A DNA stretch of 7,224 nt from Gammaproteobacteria bacterium (GTDB lineage Bacteria; Pseudomonadota; Gammaproteobacteria; Pseudomonadales; Azotimanducaceae), in NCBI GenBank assembly GCA_003228415.1, contig QIDL01000167.1:1-7224 (forward strand), read 5' to 3'. Below are positions 6,268 through 7,224 of the stretch, piece by piece. The first letter of the stretch is position 1. The number at the start of each line of letters is the position of its first letter. Made by a program: the position numbers and the translations under genes. The notes under the pieces are model-generated. The model was not told the origin of the DNA and did no database searches. It saw only the letters and a program-made list of their open reading frames with translations.

Positions 6268-7224
6268 TGTTGAGCAAGATATCGAGACTGAGGTCATGGA
6301 CCTCAGAGCCCTGGTTCGAGAACGACGGGTGATCGTCTGCTGCGGTTCGGGTGGGGTAGGTAAGACGACCAGTGCGGCCGCACTGGGCGTGCTCGCAGCG
6401 ATAGAAGGGCGCAGCGTGGTGGTGATGACCATCGACCCTGCCAAGCGTCTCGCCCAGGCCATGGGTCTGGATGGACTCGACAATGACCCGCAGCCTGTAG
6501 CACTCGATGCACCGGGCAAGCTCTCGGCCATGATGCTCGACACTAAGCGCACCTTCGATAGGATGGTGGAAACCTACGCCCCGGACGAACGGATCCGGGA
6601 GACCATATTTGCCAATCAGTACTATCAGCAACTCTCCACGACCCTCGGCGGTTCGCGGGAGCTCATTGCCATGGAGCGGGTACTGGAAATTCTGACCACC
6701 GGTGACCACGATCTGCTGATCGTAGATACGCCACCCGCGCAACATGCCCTGGACTTTCTCGATGCGCCAAAGCGATTGATCGATCTTCTGGACGGCTCTT
6801 TCACCCAGGCGCTGATTGCGCCCTATGGCGTGGCAGCACGCACCCAGTTCAATTTCTTTCGCCAGTCTTCGGCATTGACGTTGAAGTTCCTGGAACGCCT
6901 CAGCGGGTTCGAAATGCTGGCCGATCTTTCCAGCTTTTTGCTGGCGTTTTCGAGCATGTTCGATGGCTTAAAGGAGCGTTCCCGTAAGGTCATGTCGCTG
7001 ATGTCCGAGCCCACCACTGCCTTCCTGCTGGTCTGCGCACCTGAGGCCGTGAGTCTGAGACAAGCCATACAGTTTGCCGACCGTCTTTCGCGAGAATCCA
7101 TGGATATCGCTGGTTTGCTGGTCAATCGCATGCATCTACCCGTCCCTGAAGGTGAGATGACATCCGAGGAGTTGGCTCTGCTGGATGGGCTGGCTTCTGC
7201 GGATGCCGAGCCACTCTCTGAGCG
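6260..7224 (+). CDS. ArsA/Get3-family ATPase, Rv3680 (BagB)-like subunit, 3'-truncated
   Basis: The frame stays open from the ATG at 6260 to the window edge, giving 321 complete codons. The mycobacterial counterpart is somewhat longer, so tens of residues are probably missing. The P-loop is C-C-G-S-G-G-V-G-K-T-T (27-37), with Ser30 in place of the signature lysine, as I recall also for Rv3680 (Ala there). Switch I is T-I-D-P-A-K-R-L-A-Q-A-M-G (57-69) and switch II is V-D-T-P-P-A-Q-H-A-L-D-F-L-D-A-P (155-170). All align closely with my memory of Rv3680. A Met/Phe/Leu-rich helical region (about 195-245: N-F-F-R, L-S-S-F-L-L-A-F, M-F-D-G-L) sits where Get3 proteins have their hydrophobic client-binding subdomain. 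The start lies inside the upstream gene's last codons with no clear ribosome site, so translation is probably coupled. An in-frame ATG at 6296 is an alternative. The likely role is as the second subunit of a heterodimeric targeting-type ATPase; the client is unknown. Confidence 0.85.
   Translation, partial: MTDVEQDIETEVMDLRALVRERRVIVCCGSGGVGKTTSAAALGVLAAIEGRSVVVMTIDPAKRLAQAMGLDGLDNDPQPVALDAPGKLSAMMLDTKRTFDRMVETYAPDERIRETIFANQYYQQLSTTLGGSRELIAMERVLEILTTGDHDLLIVDTPPAQHALDFLDAPKRLIDLLDGSFTQALIAPYGVAARTQFNFFRQSSALTLKFLERLSGFEMLADLSSFLLAFSSMFDGLKERSRKVMSLMSEPTTAFLLVCAPEAVSLRQAIQFADRLSRESMDIAGLLVNRMHLPVPEGEMTSEELALLDGLASADAEPLSE

Noticed and set aside
6224..7131. Minus-strand frames opposite the second ATPase gene
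   Set aside because: The plus frame is continuously open and encodes all ArsA/Get3 motifs. The antisense frames have none.

Overview
The window looks like chromosome from a Gram-negative proteobacterium, most likely a gammaproteobacterium. The grounds are moderately GC-rich DNA, a lipobox-type secreted lipoprotein, and a DUF5666/DUF6502 gene pair of a kind I associate with that group. No organism-specific marker is present, so the assignment is an inference. There is no rRNA, tRNA, insertion sequence, phage gene or CRISPR array. Nearly all of the DNA is coding, in three transcription units.

Region 1 (1-3801, + strand) is a three-gene cluster. It holds a multi-repeat DUF5666 protein whose 5' end lies outside the window, a cytoplasmic DUF6502 protein with a helix-turn-helix-like N-terminal half, and a second multi-repeat DUF5666 protein that is a predicted lipoprotein. 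The two DUF5666 proteins match each other repeat by repeat, so they look like duplicated copies flanking the DUF6502 gene. Spacings (25 nt, then essentially zero) indicate an operon. The function is unknown. One plausible reading is a cell-envelope protein pair with a dedicated regulator.

Region 2 (3905-5277, - strand, convergent with region 1) is a two-gene operon with a 4-nt start/stop overlap. It comprises a MaoC-like hotdog-fold protein followed by a PurN-type glycinamide ribonucleotide formyltransferase. PurN keeps the Asn-His-Asp catalytic set but has an atypical phosphate-loop sequence. The hotdog protein has a shifted Asp in its hydratase-type motif.

Region 3 (5371-7224, + strand, divergent from region 2) is a pair of overlapping genes for ArsA/Get3-family ATPases. 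They resemble the Mycobacterium tuberculosis Rv3679/Rv3680 pair, described as Get3 homologues. The first keeps the signature lysine of the deviant Walker A loop and the second has serine there, which suggests an asymmetric heterodimer. No arsenic-resistance genes are visible nearby. The second ATPase gene runs off the right edge.

The strongest candidates for uncharacterised biology are the DUF5666-DUF6502-DUF5666 module and the asymmetric Get3-like pair.
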